A stretch of 64,000 bases of DNA from Caprimulgus europaeus (lineage: Eukaryota > Chordata > Aves > Caprimulgiformes > Caprimulgidae): positions 43,019,515-43,083,514 of the forward strand of contig OU015528.1 of assembly GCA_907165065.1 (NCBI GenBank), read 5' to 3'. Made by a program: the position numbers and the translations under genes. Shown piece by piece: positions 26,331 to 40,090 of the stretch. Under the pieces are notes generated by a model. It had not been told where the DNA came from. It made no database searches and was given only the letters and a program-made list of their open reading frames with translations. Within the stretch, counting starts at the first letter, position 1. Each line of letters opens with the position of its first letter.

Positions 26331-29300
26331 AACAAAGTTGTCCTGTATTCCTAGCCAAGGTCAATTGCCCTGGCCGCTATCTGGAAACTTTGCTGATGGT
26401 TGCGTTGCACAATGCGTTTGTAGGCTCTCGGGCTGTACCCTTTCCTGATTTTCGTTTTCATTTTGTTGTTTAATAGCTATAAAATAACTAGAAAGGTTAG
26501 GACTTGGGGGTTTTCCACCCTTTATCTATATGCTGTAAGAAGCTAGTGTGCTATCCAAGCTGACAATATGGCAAATTTCTTGCTTATTTTTAAACATCTA
26601 ATAAAGAATTTAATGCAGTAGGGAGAGGCCTTATTTCAAAATACTGACCTCTGAGTTCAGGCAAAAATTTTGCATGATGTTCTGGTGTGTGCCGTTCCCC
26701 ATGTGGTATAAATACAGACTTGGGACCACACTAATCTGCTTTTTCTAATGTTATAAAGGAGAAAGGTGCCCAGCAGAAATCATGCTAGTTCTTGCTATTG
26801 GTCTAGCTTTTCTTTAGTTTCAGCAGTACCTCCTATACTCCAGCATGCTTCCCTATTTATGTGTCTTCAGTATTTATCTTTGGATGCTACTCCAGCTCAG
26901 ACTTGTTTGGGCTTCAAACACCTGAGCCACCGTTACAGCTTTCTTGCACCTATTGTACTTGGAAATTCATGGCTGAGCTCTTTGTCAGTAATTTCCATTT
27001 GTTCTTCATTTCCTACTGCAACTTCTTACATTCTCTTTGAATCTTATATCCAAATGACTCCACTGGCTGCTTCAAAATTGTTTGTGCATTAAGAACATCC
27101 TCCAAGGCTAAGGACAATAGTAACAGCTTTGCTAGACTGTGTAAGGAGGGTGGATGCTGACACTTGTCACACTGGAGCGCTTTGGGGTGTTGTAGATGGA
27201 GCGTCTGTGTGGCTGGCATGAGGCTAAGCTTTGGTGTTGTACAAGGAGAGATGCACTTGAGGGTGAAATGAATGAGATAATGCCAAGCCATAGATTAAAC
27301 ATGTGAAAACAGTTCAAATTATGTTCTGATACGTTACTTCCAGAAAATCAGTGGCAGCATCTTGAACTTGCTTATTTGTTTCCCAAGTGCCAGCTCCATC
27401 TGTATCAATACAGAACCTATTGCTTAGAAGTTTGATACTTGACTACTCTTTGTGATTAAGGTGTGGCTCCCCAGATTGGCTGGGTGAGGCTTGCTTCTGT
27501 TGTTCTTGAACACTGTTGCCTTAATATGTTTCTTTGTAGGTCTACTTCAAACTCTATGTAAATGTCTTCAGTGTTTCCATGTCTCTAGAGATTGTACCAT
27601 TGATTTTCAGCTGACTTACATCTCCAGGGATCTTTAAGTGCAGGGTAACTTCTGCTGCGAAGGTGCACAAAAGCAGTGCCTGAGTGACTGGAGGGAGAAG
27701 AGGGGAACAGCAGACTTCCCGTAGAAGCTCTTGGGATAAAATTTAGGTTTTGGTAGATATTTTAACCTGCAGCATTACTACCCCATAAGCAAAGAGCTAC
27801 ATGACATTGGAGGAGAGACAATGGAACATATAACTGAAAGCGATCTTTAGCAATACATTTCTTCTTAGGAGTCTTAAAGTGAGAAATCAAAGTCTCAACT
27901 TTTTTTTTACTGGAAATACTGGCTGCAAGACTCCCTCAGTAGATCACATCCAACTTTTCAACTGGTTAGTTTCTGTCTGCAGGAATGAGTATCTGCAGCA
28001 ATCTTCTGATACAAATCTCGGATTTAACCTGTCGTCTTGCTTCCATTCTGACTTTCTAAAGGGCCAGTTCATATCTAGTTGTGCCTGTGCTTTAGCTTTT
28101 TTCCTCTTTTCTTGCACTTAGCTTTCTGACATATCTGTAGGCAGCAGTTATTCCTTTCTTAGCACTTTTTTGATGGACTTGAAACCTCATCTCTTAAAAC
28201 TGGGGTTTTTTTCTTTTTCTGATCATCATGGTAGCTCTTTCATCTCCTTCAGTTTGACAGACGTATTTTTTGAATGTAGGCAACAGTTGTGGTTGCTTTA
28301 GATGGAATCTCACTGTGTTGTGTAAAATGTTACTAGTACTTCTCTAGCTATACCAGAAAACATTGTGATAAAACCCATCTTTATCATGATTGTAAAGCTA
28401 TGATGTAGTCATCTTGTGATTAGTGGTGTTACCTAAGTCTCTAACTTGTTCCCACCTTGTGAACTCTCAACTGTACCAGAAATTCTTAGTGTCCTGCACA
28501 TTAGATTCATGATGTGTTCTTCTAAAGCAAATGTGATCCTTGTTTTGCAACTTCAGTGTGAGATCACCTGTTGATATCATGACTTATGGACACTGCCTCA
28601 CAATTTGGAGACTTATACATTTCAGTAACAGCTTTTTGTGTTCATCATCAATGAAAATCAGGCCAGTCTTGAAAACATTTAATATTTCTGTTCTTAATCA
28701 TCATCTAACAAAATCTGCTTGTTATGACTTCTTGGTCTGTGTCCTATCTGTGTTGCACTTCTTATGCTACCTTTGTAGCCTTGTTGAAGCCCATGTTTTA
28801 TGGACAGTGAAGCAACATGTCAGTTGAAGAAGGCTGTGCTAATAAAGGATGTTTTTGTTAAAATCATACTGTTTTAGGACAATTTCCATTAATTTTCTGC
28901 TCATTTCTTTATTTCTTAATTTGAAACATAGGTGGGCTCTCAAATACTGCTGAGGCAAAATGCAGTCTGGTGATCCCTGCATGCAGTTTGAAGTACAGCC
29001 ACTGAACTCCTACTCTTCAGCTACAGCACCCTGTCCAGTTAGACTTAACCAACAGTCTTTCCTGCCAGACTTAAAATTGTTGAGTCAGTTCTCTTAGGTG
29101 TTATGGGCTGGAAACTGGGCTTGCCCACAGTTTTGCAACCTGTCAAAAGCTCCTGCTTTGTCTTGAGAGGTGGTTTTGCAGCTGAAAGCATGTACTTGTG
29201 AGACAACTGATGGTTGACCAGGTGCACCACTGCAAAAATCCTCCCTTCCTGTTTCTTTTGTCATCTTCAAGTGACCCCACATATGCCAAATCAGTCCTAT

Positions 29301-32300
29301 ATAGCCCATTTTGGTTTAGATTTTGTAGCCTTCATGCTGTGATATTGTATGATTTAAAAATATATATGTATACTGGAGGAAGCCCAAATAGCCAAGTAAT
29401 GGGGCCAGGAGCTTTGGAATTTTGAGTGTTTTAAGACAATGATCTCTTAAACTACTGTCATTAAAGTGTTGCCTGTTTTGGTCTGTCAGTGCTGTGGTGC
29501 AGGCTGAAGAGAGAGCGAGATGGCTGGATATGAGCTTAAGTGCTGGCTCATTCTGTCACTCTTACTAGAAATGAAGCAGTAATTGCAGGCACTGTCTGCT
29601 CTTTGAACAAAAAAAAATTGCTGGAAGTGAAGCAAGAGAAATCCCACGAAAAATGAAACAAGCCTATGTGGGCATGAAATGCTTGGGGGCTGCAGGCTTT
29701 TTGCTTTGAAGAAGCAAGAAGCCTGTTTGGTGTGTGCAAAGAGCTGATGGTATACAGCAGGCTGGGATGGGCTGGTGGATTTGTGTATGAGGAAATGCAA
29801 GTCTCTTGAGCAACTAGGAGACATGGATGGCAGCTTTAGAATAAACCCACAGGAGAATCTCTCAGTACTGTGAGGACCATGGCTTCCATGGGTTGGAATT
29901 GCTTATGCATTTGGTACTCTGCAGACACTGGTTTTACATCAAATGGTGATGTCTTAGGGTCTGGACGGAGGGCAAGCAAGGAAATTCTTACCTCTCAAAG
30001 CAGAGAATAAGGCAGGCCTTTAAAGCAGCAAGAACAAATTGTAATAAACACTTTTTTTTCTCGTCATTTGGATAATAAAAACAATTTTAAAAGCTAATTT
30101 AATTTTTCTTCCATCAGCTACATATTACACAAATAAATGAGCAATTATTTTAAACTACCTTGAATATAAAATTTGAGTGCATTTTAATTATTTTTGGCAT
30201 CTGTGACACTGCTATATGTAATTGAATATAGTATTAAAAGCCCTACTTTAATGTTCAGACAGCAGTTGCTAGTGGCAGATCTAAAAACCAGTTTGATATG
30301 TAAAAATGCCTTCAAGCTTTTCAGTTTTTAATTTTGACATTTTGTTGTTCATCCTTGTACAAGAGATGAAAATAGATGGGAAGGGTTTCCTGATACTATT
30401 GAGACAGTAGTGAGGATAACTGTTTTGTCACACACTTATGGGAAATGTAGACTTTTTTTTTTCTGTCACAGGGCATATATTAGAATGTCAGTTATTGCCT
30501 CTTCAAGTTAAAAATGATAGGCTGGTAATATTGTATCTCCTTTTTGGTCTGACTTAGAGAACTTTATTTCTTGGACTGTAGAATGTAAAGATTTAAGAAA
30601 CCCTTATTTAATCTGCCTTGTTCTGGTGGTCACTGTTTTATTCTTTACAAAAATAGTAAATGTTCTTCAGTTTCTTACAGCTGTTTTCTATTAGTAATGG
30701 TTCTATTAAAGGTTAATAAAGGAAAAAGTAAAATGTTATTTTTATTTACATTGGTCCAAATAACCTGAAAACCAGAAAGATCAGTTTTAATATAACCTCA
30801 TCTATAAAACAAGGGCCCAGAAGTGTCAGCTGGCTACCTTGGCAAAATGGGGTGTTCTAGGAATTATTGTAAATAAACATGCATAGTGATTAAAAATCTT
30901 CCATATTTGACTCAGAATTTGTGATTTGGTTTCTTTATCCTTCAGTGTGAGCTCTCAGGTGTGAAGACACAGATATTGTGTGCTTTAAAATATAATTTAG
31001 AGTATGGCCATAGCACCGTATTTAAGGTTGGCATGCTCTCCGAAGCAGTGTATGGACTGATGCAGGTTACTTAGCTTGCTCTGTGATTGCCTAATAGAAT
31101 ATAGGCATATGTTAAAGTACCAGAGAATACACATTGCAATATGCACTTCAGGTGCGCTGTGGTTTTCACTTGTTCTGTCTCATGTCCTTGCCCTGCTAAT
31201 GTACAGGAGGAATAACTGACATAGGATGATTGCTGCCTTCGTTTTTCCCCAGCATTTTCTTGATATTTGGGCATCATCTGTGTAGTATAGGAAGGAGTAT
31301 AGCTCGAGAAATCAAGACCTAGAAAGAGCTTCCAAAACAGCTCTTTATGATGTGTCTACAGAGAGAGCTTCTGCTTTTGATGTATCCCTGCAGTCTCACG
31401 TGGGGTTCTGCGGTGGTTTAAGCTTGAGTTAAAGTAAAATAATTGAATGCTAGATTACTGAGGTAGGATTTGTATCAGGTAACCACCTTATAAAACACAA
31501 GTGCCTTGTTATCCCTACTTCTGCAGAAAAACAGCTTTCTGCAGGCATTGCATACGCACCTTACCTTCATGTTGGGGTCTTCCTGACAAACTGCAACTGC
31601 TTGTGAGCAGTGGAAGCCTGCAGGTTCAGTGAAGGTGTAGCGATTAAGCTGTCCACTGCAGCAGGAAGCATCAGTCTTCACTCATGCCTCTTCAGATACT
31701 GAAATCAGTCAACCGTGAGCTGGTTTTTATTGCAAAACCTTGATTATTTTTTCCGGTACTGGTGGTATTACTTGTCTGTGCCATACAAGTGTGTTTAATG
31801 GGGTGGATGGTTGCTCAAAATGGGCTGAGAGGAGAAGGAAACATGGCTTAACATCAGGCTAAGGTGTCCTGCAACAAAACATATTTTATGTTTTGCCCTG
31901 TTCAGCAGATGCTGTCTTTTTGAAATAGTAATATTAGTAAATGTTTAAATACTTGAGAAAATACACTTTAGAGTCTACTTACACCATCCTAAGTTAACTT
32001 TGAGGATTTAAACTGATGGCTTAAGTTTCTGTTTGAATTACCTTGGTTAACTCAGTGGTACTCTGAACTTCAAAGTTGTCAGTTTCTGTGAAATAGCAGA
32101 GTGGCAGACTTCTTCATAAATACATACAAATCCTAGCCAGACATATATATGCATATAAACACACCCCCCCAATGTATGCATATAGGATTTATAGCCATGT
32201 TTTCTTAAACATCTTTTGTAGATATGTGAGTTCACGCACCACAGGTTGATGTGGGGTGGTTTTTTTTCAGTCTTATTTGTAGAACACTTAAAGCTTATTT

Positions 32301-35262
32301 GAATTAGGTAGCTTTCACCAGTTATTCCAACTTGAAGAAAGATGGTTTTGGCTTTGACCAGCCACTGATTTCATGAAATGCTACAATCTGACTTAGTGAT
32401 AAGCACTTCAGTGGAACCAGTCCTATAAATCTAAGTATTTTAAACCACATTTTGTCTTCAAAGACATGTGGGCTTTTTCCAAGTATCTCAAAGATAAAAC
32501 AGGCTAAAAGGTGACTGGACTTGTATAGAAGTAACCTTGTCATGTCTTTACCTGCAGCTGAATGGTTCTCAAAGACTTGGAGCTCTTGTTTCTGACAAGT
32601 GCTTGGAAGCTGATCCTTTAGTCAAACAGATTATGTTGCTGAGTAACCAGTAAAGCCCAGTTCTCCTGCTCAAGATTAGGCCACGGTTTCAAGTTACAAA
32701 GAAATGAGCAGCAGTACTAGGTCTTCTGCTACTGCATTGTATGTTTTCTCCCTTGGTCTGTGTTGGTAAGCGTAAGGGAAGAAGGACATACTATGAAGCA
32801 GACTGGGAAACTGATCCAGCATGAGAAGTAAACCTTTATTTTGTATATGCTTGTGGGGGGGGTTTCTTGTTTGCAGGGGTTTTTGCAGCCTTTTGCCATA
32901 TGGCTGGGTGCAAGATCTGCACCCTTCATCACACCATGAGACCTGTCACCTCTGATTCCCCAAAGCTTAGGGAGAGATCTAATGTTAGAGGTGACTCGAG
33001 TGCTTGCTGACATGAGGAAATGTGTTCTGACTGACATACCATAGTAGTATAGTGCTGTCTGTTCCTGATATGAACACTTTAGCCAAAGAACAAAACAAAG
33101 TACTTTAAATAGCCAGAGGAAGGTACTCAAATTCTGAATCACTGTAACAACATGTTAGCCAAATATGTGAATTTAATTTGAAATAAAATTTATGGAATAA
33201 TAGAATTTTAATTGCAAGTTAAAGCAAAACTTCTGCTGAAAAAGGCTGGTGTTTTTCTCCCTGTTGCACTATGGCCTTAAAATCAGAAAAAATCATTTGC
33301 AGGTCTGATTTTGAAATATTATAAAAATATATGCATATATTTCTTTATCATTCATCTTCAGAGAGCCAGTAAAGTTACACCGACTGATGTCTAAGCATTG
33401 TGCTGCTGCTTTGAAAAGTGATCTTTACTTAAAGTTGGAAGGATATTTCAGATATTTAATATATTGTATAGGCAGAACCCAGTTTTCTGGGTTGCTTTCA
33501 AGATGCTATGCTCAAATTAGAATTAGGATTAACCCACTGCTAGTTGTTGTGCCATTTCTCTGCTGCTTTGCCAGTTCCTTTTCATTGAGACTAAATCTTC
33601 TTTTCAGCCTCTGTTATAGCTGGGGACTGCTTTTCAGTCTGTTGTCTCTAAGTACTGTGCCAGAGGCTCTTGGATTGGCGTAAGCCGATCTGAAATTGGG
33701 TAGCTGCAGCCGTGCCTCTGCCCCAGTTTGCGTGGTGCTGACCCATGTATGGCTGTGTACTGATCACTGTTGTGTGTGTGCAGGCTGAAAACAAACTAAG
33801 CTTTAATGGTACGAGCTAGTTTTCAGCCAGATCAGTCCCCTGAACATACTGTGCCAGTGTAAGGGAGAAAGTAAAAATGAAGACAGCCTTGACTTTAATT
33901 AGCTCTTAATCAAGTCTGATCCTAAGGCTTTTTACTACTCTACAATAACTTTGTGCACATTACATCTCCAGATTAAGAAAAGTAATTTTGAAAATTACTG
34001 CATTAAAGAATGAGGACTATAAGCAATCACTCTACTGGGAATATTTTCAGGAGCACGTTCCTTACTAAATGCTACCTGTGTGGCATTGCTCTGGTAAAGC
34101 ACCATTGCATTTTTCAACTTTCTGTAATCTAAAAAGACAATGTCATTCTAGGACAAAGATGCCACGCTAACTTATAGAGGAACTGAGAAACTGTTTCAGA
34201 ACTACTGAAGTGAGGCAGGGATTATTAAAATAGCAAAAAAAACTGTTAAATAAAGGAAATCTCTGACTGCAGTTGCAGGTTGAAATGTGCTCTCTAATTT
34301 GAAATGTGTGCTTAGGCCTAACAATTCATGCAGCAAATCCTGCCAATATGGTCCAATTGGCTATTTTAATGGTTTGATAGGGTTTGTAAGAGATGCTTTT
34401 TCTTTTTCCTTGGTAATGTTCCTGTGCTGTGGCATTCAGAGTAGTTTCCCAATACTCTGAAGGAAGCTCCTGAGCTAAAAACAATTGGAAGTTGAAAGTG
34501 TTAGGGAATAGTGAAATATTTTCTGCTCATATTCTTCCCTGAGCATCTGCTTGTGACAGTTTTCAAACAAATCGTAGGGCTTGACTGACCCTTTTGGCTG
34601 TATTTGGATTAAACTATTTTTAGGTTTATCACCTTTTTTAGGGTGCTTGTAAATTTGGCCGACCAACCATGTAGGCTGAAGTTCTTCATATTGAGTGTGC
34701 TAGGTTTGATTATATTAACTGTCATCAAACTGTATCCTGCTGTTTTCTCAGAAAAAAAGACTGGATTTTTTTTGCCTCTTAATGTTTCTGACACATGTGA
34801 GAATGTGCAGTTCATCTGTTCTCTCTAGCAGTATTTTGACGCTTTGTTTTGTACCTGAGAGGTACCTCTTGCTACCCTTATGATTTTTCATGTACTTTGA
34901 CTAGCTTAAAGCTTCTGAAATTGTTGACATGTACTCAGTTTCGTAGAGCTTAGGAGCTAAATCCTTTTTGTCTTCCATGCATCTGCCTTACCCTTTCCTT
35001 CTCTGCAGTGTTTAGTTGTATACTGGAACAATGTGGTGTTCTTTGCAACTGAGCCACACCTGCTCAAGTGGTCTTGTAGGGGCGAGGGGTTGATTCCCTT
35101 CCGCTTAAAAGTTGTTCCTTTTAACTGCCAGTTTTACTATAAAAAAGGCAAACTTAGCTATATTCATCAAGTAATTCAGACAACTAATTTTACATAGCTA
35201 GTGGATTAGTGGGGGTGATGAGAGGGCAGAAAATGGAGTGTGCAGTGGGGAGGAAAAAAAAT
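26331..35262 (+). other. NUDT4: NUDT4 intron 1, first part
   Basis: Intron 1 runs from the donor at 25607 to the acceptor AG at 40795-40796, about 15.2 kb. This part is T-rich on the + strand, as is common in transcribed vertebrate introns. I saw no exon and no clear transposon. A very AT-rich patch with several TAATT and AATTA motifs lies at 30055-30250, and an 18-bp palindrome at 33325-33342. Confidence 0.6.
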
Positions 35263-35968
35263 CACCATAGAATCAGTAGTTTGGTTGGAAAAAGACTGTT
35301 ACAATCATCTAGTCCAACTGTAAACCTAGCATTGCCAAGTTCACCACTACAGCATGTCCTCAAGTACCACACCTACACGGCCTTTAAATATCCTCCAGGG
35401 ATGGTGACTCCACCACTTCCCTGGGCAGCCTGTTCCAGTGCTTGACAACTTTTCAGTGAAAATTTTTTTCCTAATATCCAACCTAAACCTCCCCTGGCTC
35501 AACTTAAGGCCGTTCCCTCTTGTCCTATCACTTGTTATTTGGGAGAAGAGACCAACACCCACCTCACTACAATCTCCTTTCAGGTAGTTGTAGAGAGCAA
35601 GAAGGTCTCCCTCCCCTCAGCCTTCTCTTCTCCAGACTAAACAACCCCAGTTCCCTCAGCCGCTCCTCATAAGATGTGTTCTTCAGACCCTTCACCAGGT
35701 TCGTTGCCCTTCTCTGGACACGCTCCAGCACCTCCATGTCCTTCTTGTAGTGAGGGGCCCAAAACTGGACACACTATTCAAGGTGCAGCCTCACCAGTGC
35801 CGAGTACAGGGGCACAGTCACTGCCCTGCTCCTGCTGGCCACACTGTTTCTGATACAGGCTGGGATGCTGTTGGCCTTCTTGGCCACCTGAGCACACTGC
35901 TGGCTCATGTTCAGCCGGCTGTCAACCAGTACCCCCAGGTCCTTTTCTGCTGGGCAGCTTTCCATGTG
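35263..35968 (-). mobile_element. CR1 LINE, 3' 0.7 kb, in NUDT4 intron 1
   Basis: On the minus strand this reads from the C-terminal part of CR1 ORF2 (frame 35774-35965, starting [19 protein letters not shown]) through the CR1 3' UTR to the terminal octamer near 35263 (CACCATAGAATC on the + strand). Recognisable segments include TCCACCACTTCCCTGGGCAG, CGTTGCCCTTCTCTGGACA and CAGCACCTCCATGTCCTTC. It is 5'-truncated and antisense to NUDT4. Confidence 0.95.
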
Positions 35969-38900
35969 ATTAGGCTGGGAGGAGAAAGCTTACAAAGACA
36001 TCTAATGACAAATAAATTCTGTGGGACTGGAGTGGTACCTTTTCAACTGTAAGTACGTTTTTCTTTGCAAGTAATACATCTGCTATGGAAAAATTCCCAC
36101 CTTGCAGATGGCTTATTGTGGCTTCTGCTGCTGTTGCTTCTTTACTTAAAGTTGTGGATGACTCTGCTCTGAAGTCAGAAGAACCCAGCTGTGGGGGTTT
36201 GTTCTATCTAGCAAGTATACAACCTTAACCTTCCTTTTAAAAAAAAAAAATAAGCTGATTTTTTTAATACAATTATTTTTGTTATGCTCTACAGTTAAGG
36301 AAGATAGGAAGCAATGATACTTTGTATAACTGCAAGTCATTTTCTACCTCTCTGAGTGCTTGATATGAAAAAAAAAATATAAAGAGGAATAACTTCTGGT
36401 TGTAACTTGTATTACTCTGAGCTGTTGCCACTTTAGTCTTCTGGAATATATGGCTCTAACTGTTTCACAAGTTTATTTTGACTTGAGAACACTAAACAGT
36501 CCAAAACTTTGGCATCTTTGTCTGGAAATTTTCAGTTGTTTGTGTACAGGCTTAACATTTATAATGAGCAAGTCCCATGATGCCACATGCTCTATAATTA
36601 CCCGTGGGTTTTTGGTTAACCATATCTTGGTTAAGCATATTGATAGGTGCTTATTACAAGTAGGTTGGCTAGCAGTTTCTTTTCCTCACAGCACTCAAAG
36701 GTCACTGCTATTCCTGGACTCGAAAACAAGGTTAAAACTTGGCTAGTAAGATGTGGTGGAAGAATTTTTCTTTTCGTCATCTTAGCTGAATTTCGCAGCT
36801 TTACTTCTTCACTTGGCAGTGTTATGGAAAATAATCGCTTTACGTTAGTCTGTGGAGTAAGGTGAAGTTAACAGTGTAACTAGGCAAGCAGATTTTATGC
36901 CATTACTCTGTGCTTTGGAAATCTTTTGAACCAGAGTCAACAACGGTAAAGCTTTTTCAGACATGGGAAAGGCAGTGATTGCTAGCGAGTAATACAACAC
37001 AAGAAATCTCAGTCCTTTCTTTCTGCATTCAGAGCTATGGGATACAGATTTCTCTGCATAGGAAGTACTCCTGTTGTTGTCGTCTTAGCCTAATGAGGTT
37101 ATGATGTAAAATTTGGTGTGCCTAGGCTAGAAGAAATGTAGGTGTGCGAGATTCTGCAATTTTGTTTTTCAGTAGACTGCTGTAATCTGTGTGAACATGA
37201 ACCTCCTCAGAAAAGACTGGATCCTTGGTCACCTAGATCTCTTTTCTCCTGGTTTGCTTATAGTAAGGGAAGATGAATTGCTGGCTTTTTGCTGCTGGTT
37301 TTGCACCTTTTTTGGCATATGAGTGCATTGTCAACCAACCACAGCTTTTTGGTGTCTTTATTTTTAAATAATCTATATATTTATAGCCTAGTCATTCAGG
37401 TAATGTGGGATGTGTGTGCTGGCCACTTACATATGGAAATGCCTGAAAACTACATCTACTATGTGGAATTAAAAACACCAAAACCAAAAATGTGAGTGCA
37501 TGATTGCTTGCTAACATAATTGAAAGAATCTGTCTGGAGTGCTTTTCAGCCTTACCACACAATCATAATTGCTGGCTATTGCCTCTCAGCTGTTGTAGAA
37601 ATTCGTTACCACCGAGTACGTTTTTGCTAGCGTACCCTAGGATGGATGTCTCATGCCCTAGTGGCTACAAATGCTAATGTTATTGGGAGGAAAAAATTGT
37701 GCATTTGAAGGTCTCGAGGATGTACCTCGGCGTGGTTAATGGGATCACATATAAATAAAGCATAGAGGGAAGGATGCTTAAGAAAATGCTTCAGTTCCAG
37801 GGTTAGTGGAGAGTTGGATAGTTGCCAAAATGAACTCCCAGACTGCAATGCTTGGGGATTTATTGTGTGTATAGCTGTAAAGCCTATCTACCAGAGCTGA
37901 TATATTTTAGTGTTGCTTACTTGCTAGACGTATTTGTTTATGCTTTTTAAAAGAGTATTTTGAAACTCAGATACACAAACCCAGCTCAATAGACTATTGA
38001 TCGGGTTAGTGGTAGTTAACTGTTATCTATATAAAGGCATAAAAAATTCGTGGCTTTGTGCTACACTGCTGGAACCAGCAACCTGATTTATCCCCTAGTA
38101 GTAATTAAGAATTTTATGTTTAGCTTTAACTAAACAATGAATGCTGATTAAAACCATTCTACCAAGCTGGGAATGATTTAATGTGATATAATCATCCTTT
38201 TGTTCGTTGTTGTTGCTAGCTTCCACATGACTGCAGTGAGTGCTGATTTGATCAGCAGAAAATAGTGTGTAATGCTTATGTCTGGGATCCCACAAGTGAA
38301 TTCATAACTTGATTTTCACAACTCCTCTTTAAGCATTGCTGACATGGTGGTTCTTTATAGTGATATACATGCTCCACCTATGTATTCAAAAACTTTTTCT
38401 AAAACTCAGTTTAATAGAGCTGTATACCCTCTGGGAATCTTCTATTAAAATAAAAGGATTGTAGGGAATTAAAACCTTTGGTTGTAAGGATCAAGTTGAG
38501 ATGCATTTGTTACCTTTGGTGACTCTTTCTAGGTTTTTAGATAGCTGAATAGAATATTTCAGTTGACTGAAAATGTGAATATTTAGATCCAATGCTAATG
38601 AGAATGATTCTGTACTAAATGAGGTCTCTGCTGTGTTCCTTATTTGGCATAGGAAAAAAATTGGGGGAAGTTAGTACAGTGGCGAATCCTTCAGAGTAGG
38701 ATAAATCTTGACTGCAAATAAAATAAACTCTATAAGAAAATATCTGTCAGATAAGACTGTCCTAGTTGCATCTCAGTATGCACACACTTTGTTGCATTCA
38801 CAGAGGTCATTTTCATTATACTCCCCAGTTTCTGTAGGTGAACCTATGTTGTATTTCTGTGACTGTCAGAGGTGTAGCATAAGTGATAAGCATTTCCCTG

Positions 38901-40090
38901 TTGCCCTCATCAGGGAATCATTTTCCTACTTGATCCAACAGGAGATGAGTTTAAGGACCATAAAGTTAGTTGGTGAGGACTGGACTGTCACTTCAGTCAT
39001 CTAGTACCAGTCAATACTTTAACCTATAAACTGAGGTTCTTGTTGCTACTAGTCTATTAATTACTTTCAAAGATTCAAGCACTGACCCTGTCCCTTTGCT
39101 TTCCACAGTTGTCCTTTGACTTCAGGGTAGGGCTTATGTAAGTATTGCCTAAAATATGAAGTGTGTTACTACACAGATGATTGAGTATGTCTCGTGAATC
39201 AGGATGTGTCTCAAATACAAATTAAACTGTGTTTTTTCCAGGTGGTCCTGAATCAAGGTCTTCTCTTAGTTGTCTTCTACTGCAAATTACTCTAGATATG
39301 AGGCGTCCTAGTTTGTTGGATAGGTGGCTAAAATTTTTTCAGCTCTGAATACTATGAAACAGAGTCCTACAGACAGGGATTTTTAAATTGGTATATAACA
39401 CTTATATGGCCGGGTTACAGAGTCAAATTAAGTGAAATAAGTTTCTTGGAAAAAATTGTTATTAAATTTAGAAAAAACTTCAAATTCAATGTGTTGCAGT
39501 TTTTCCTCTTATAGAAATGTTAGAAGAAACCAAATTGGACAAGGACCAGTTAATTACTTTCCTTATAATTTAGTTATACAATATTGTGAGCATGCCATGC
39601 TAGTATAACACTTCAATTACTGAAAAGAAGCTTAGTCTAAGACTAAAAATTACAAGTATTTTCAGAAGTTCAGTTTTTAGCTAAAAGATGCCATTTCAGA
39701 AGAATTAGTTTAACTTCTTTATGATGACAATGTCTTAATTTTCATGCTTTGCTGTCTATATGACCCTAAGACTTATCCAGTGTTGGAGTATATTGTTAGA
39801 TTTTTGTTCTATATCTTCATTCTTGTGCATATTGTGTGTTTTTCACATTGGGTCTAAGCATCTGATGAAAGTGTTTGTGCAAGGAGATTACAATGACATT
39901 GTCTTGATTTACTTGTATTAAAAAGATGAGATGTTAATAATTTAACTTTTTTCTTACAACTCCTGGTTGCCTATTATGTGTTTTTCTCTAAAGTCTATAA
40001 TCCATCTGGCTAGGTGAATAAGTGCATTCCTGAAAAAGTAGATAGTACCATGATTCCTGACTTGTAAGCTATATTTGATTCCTAACTTGT
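35969..40090 (+). other. NUDT4: NUDT4 intron 1, between two CR1 copies
   Basis: Unique AT-rich intron sequence with no exon recognised. Just before the next CR1, a 20-bp segment is repeated imperfectly (40051-40070 and 40076-40095). The A-run near 36240 and the T-rich patches are low complexity only. Confidence 0.55.

Noticed and set aside
25555-26364. Second long minus-strand open frame (269 codons) in the island
   Set aside because: Same cause: GC-rich sequence, low-complexity composition and overlap with other open frames.
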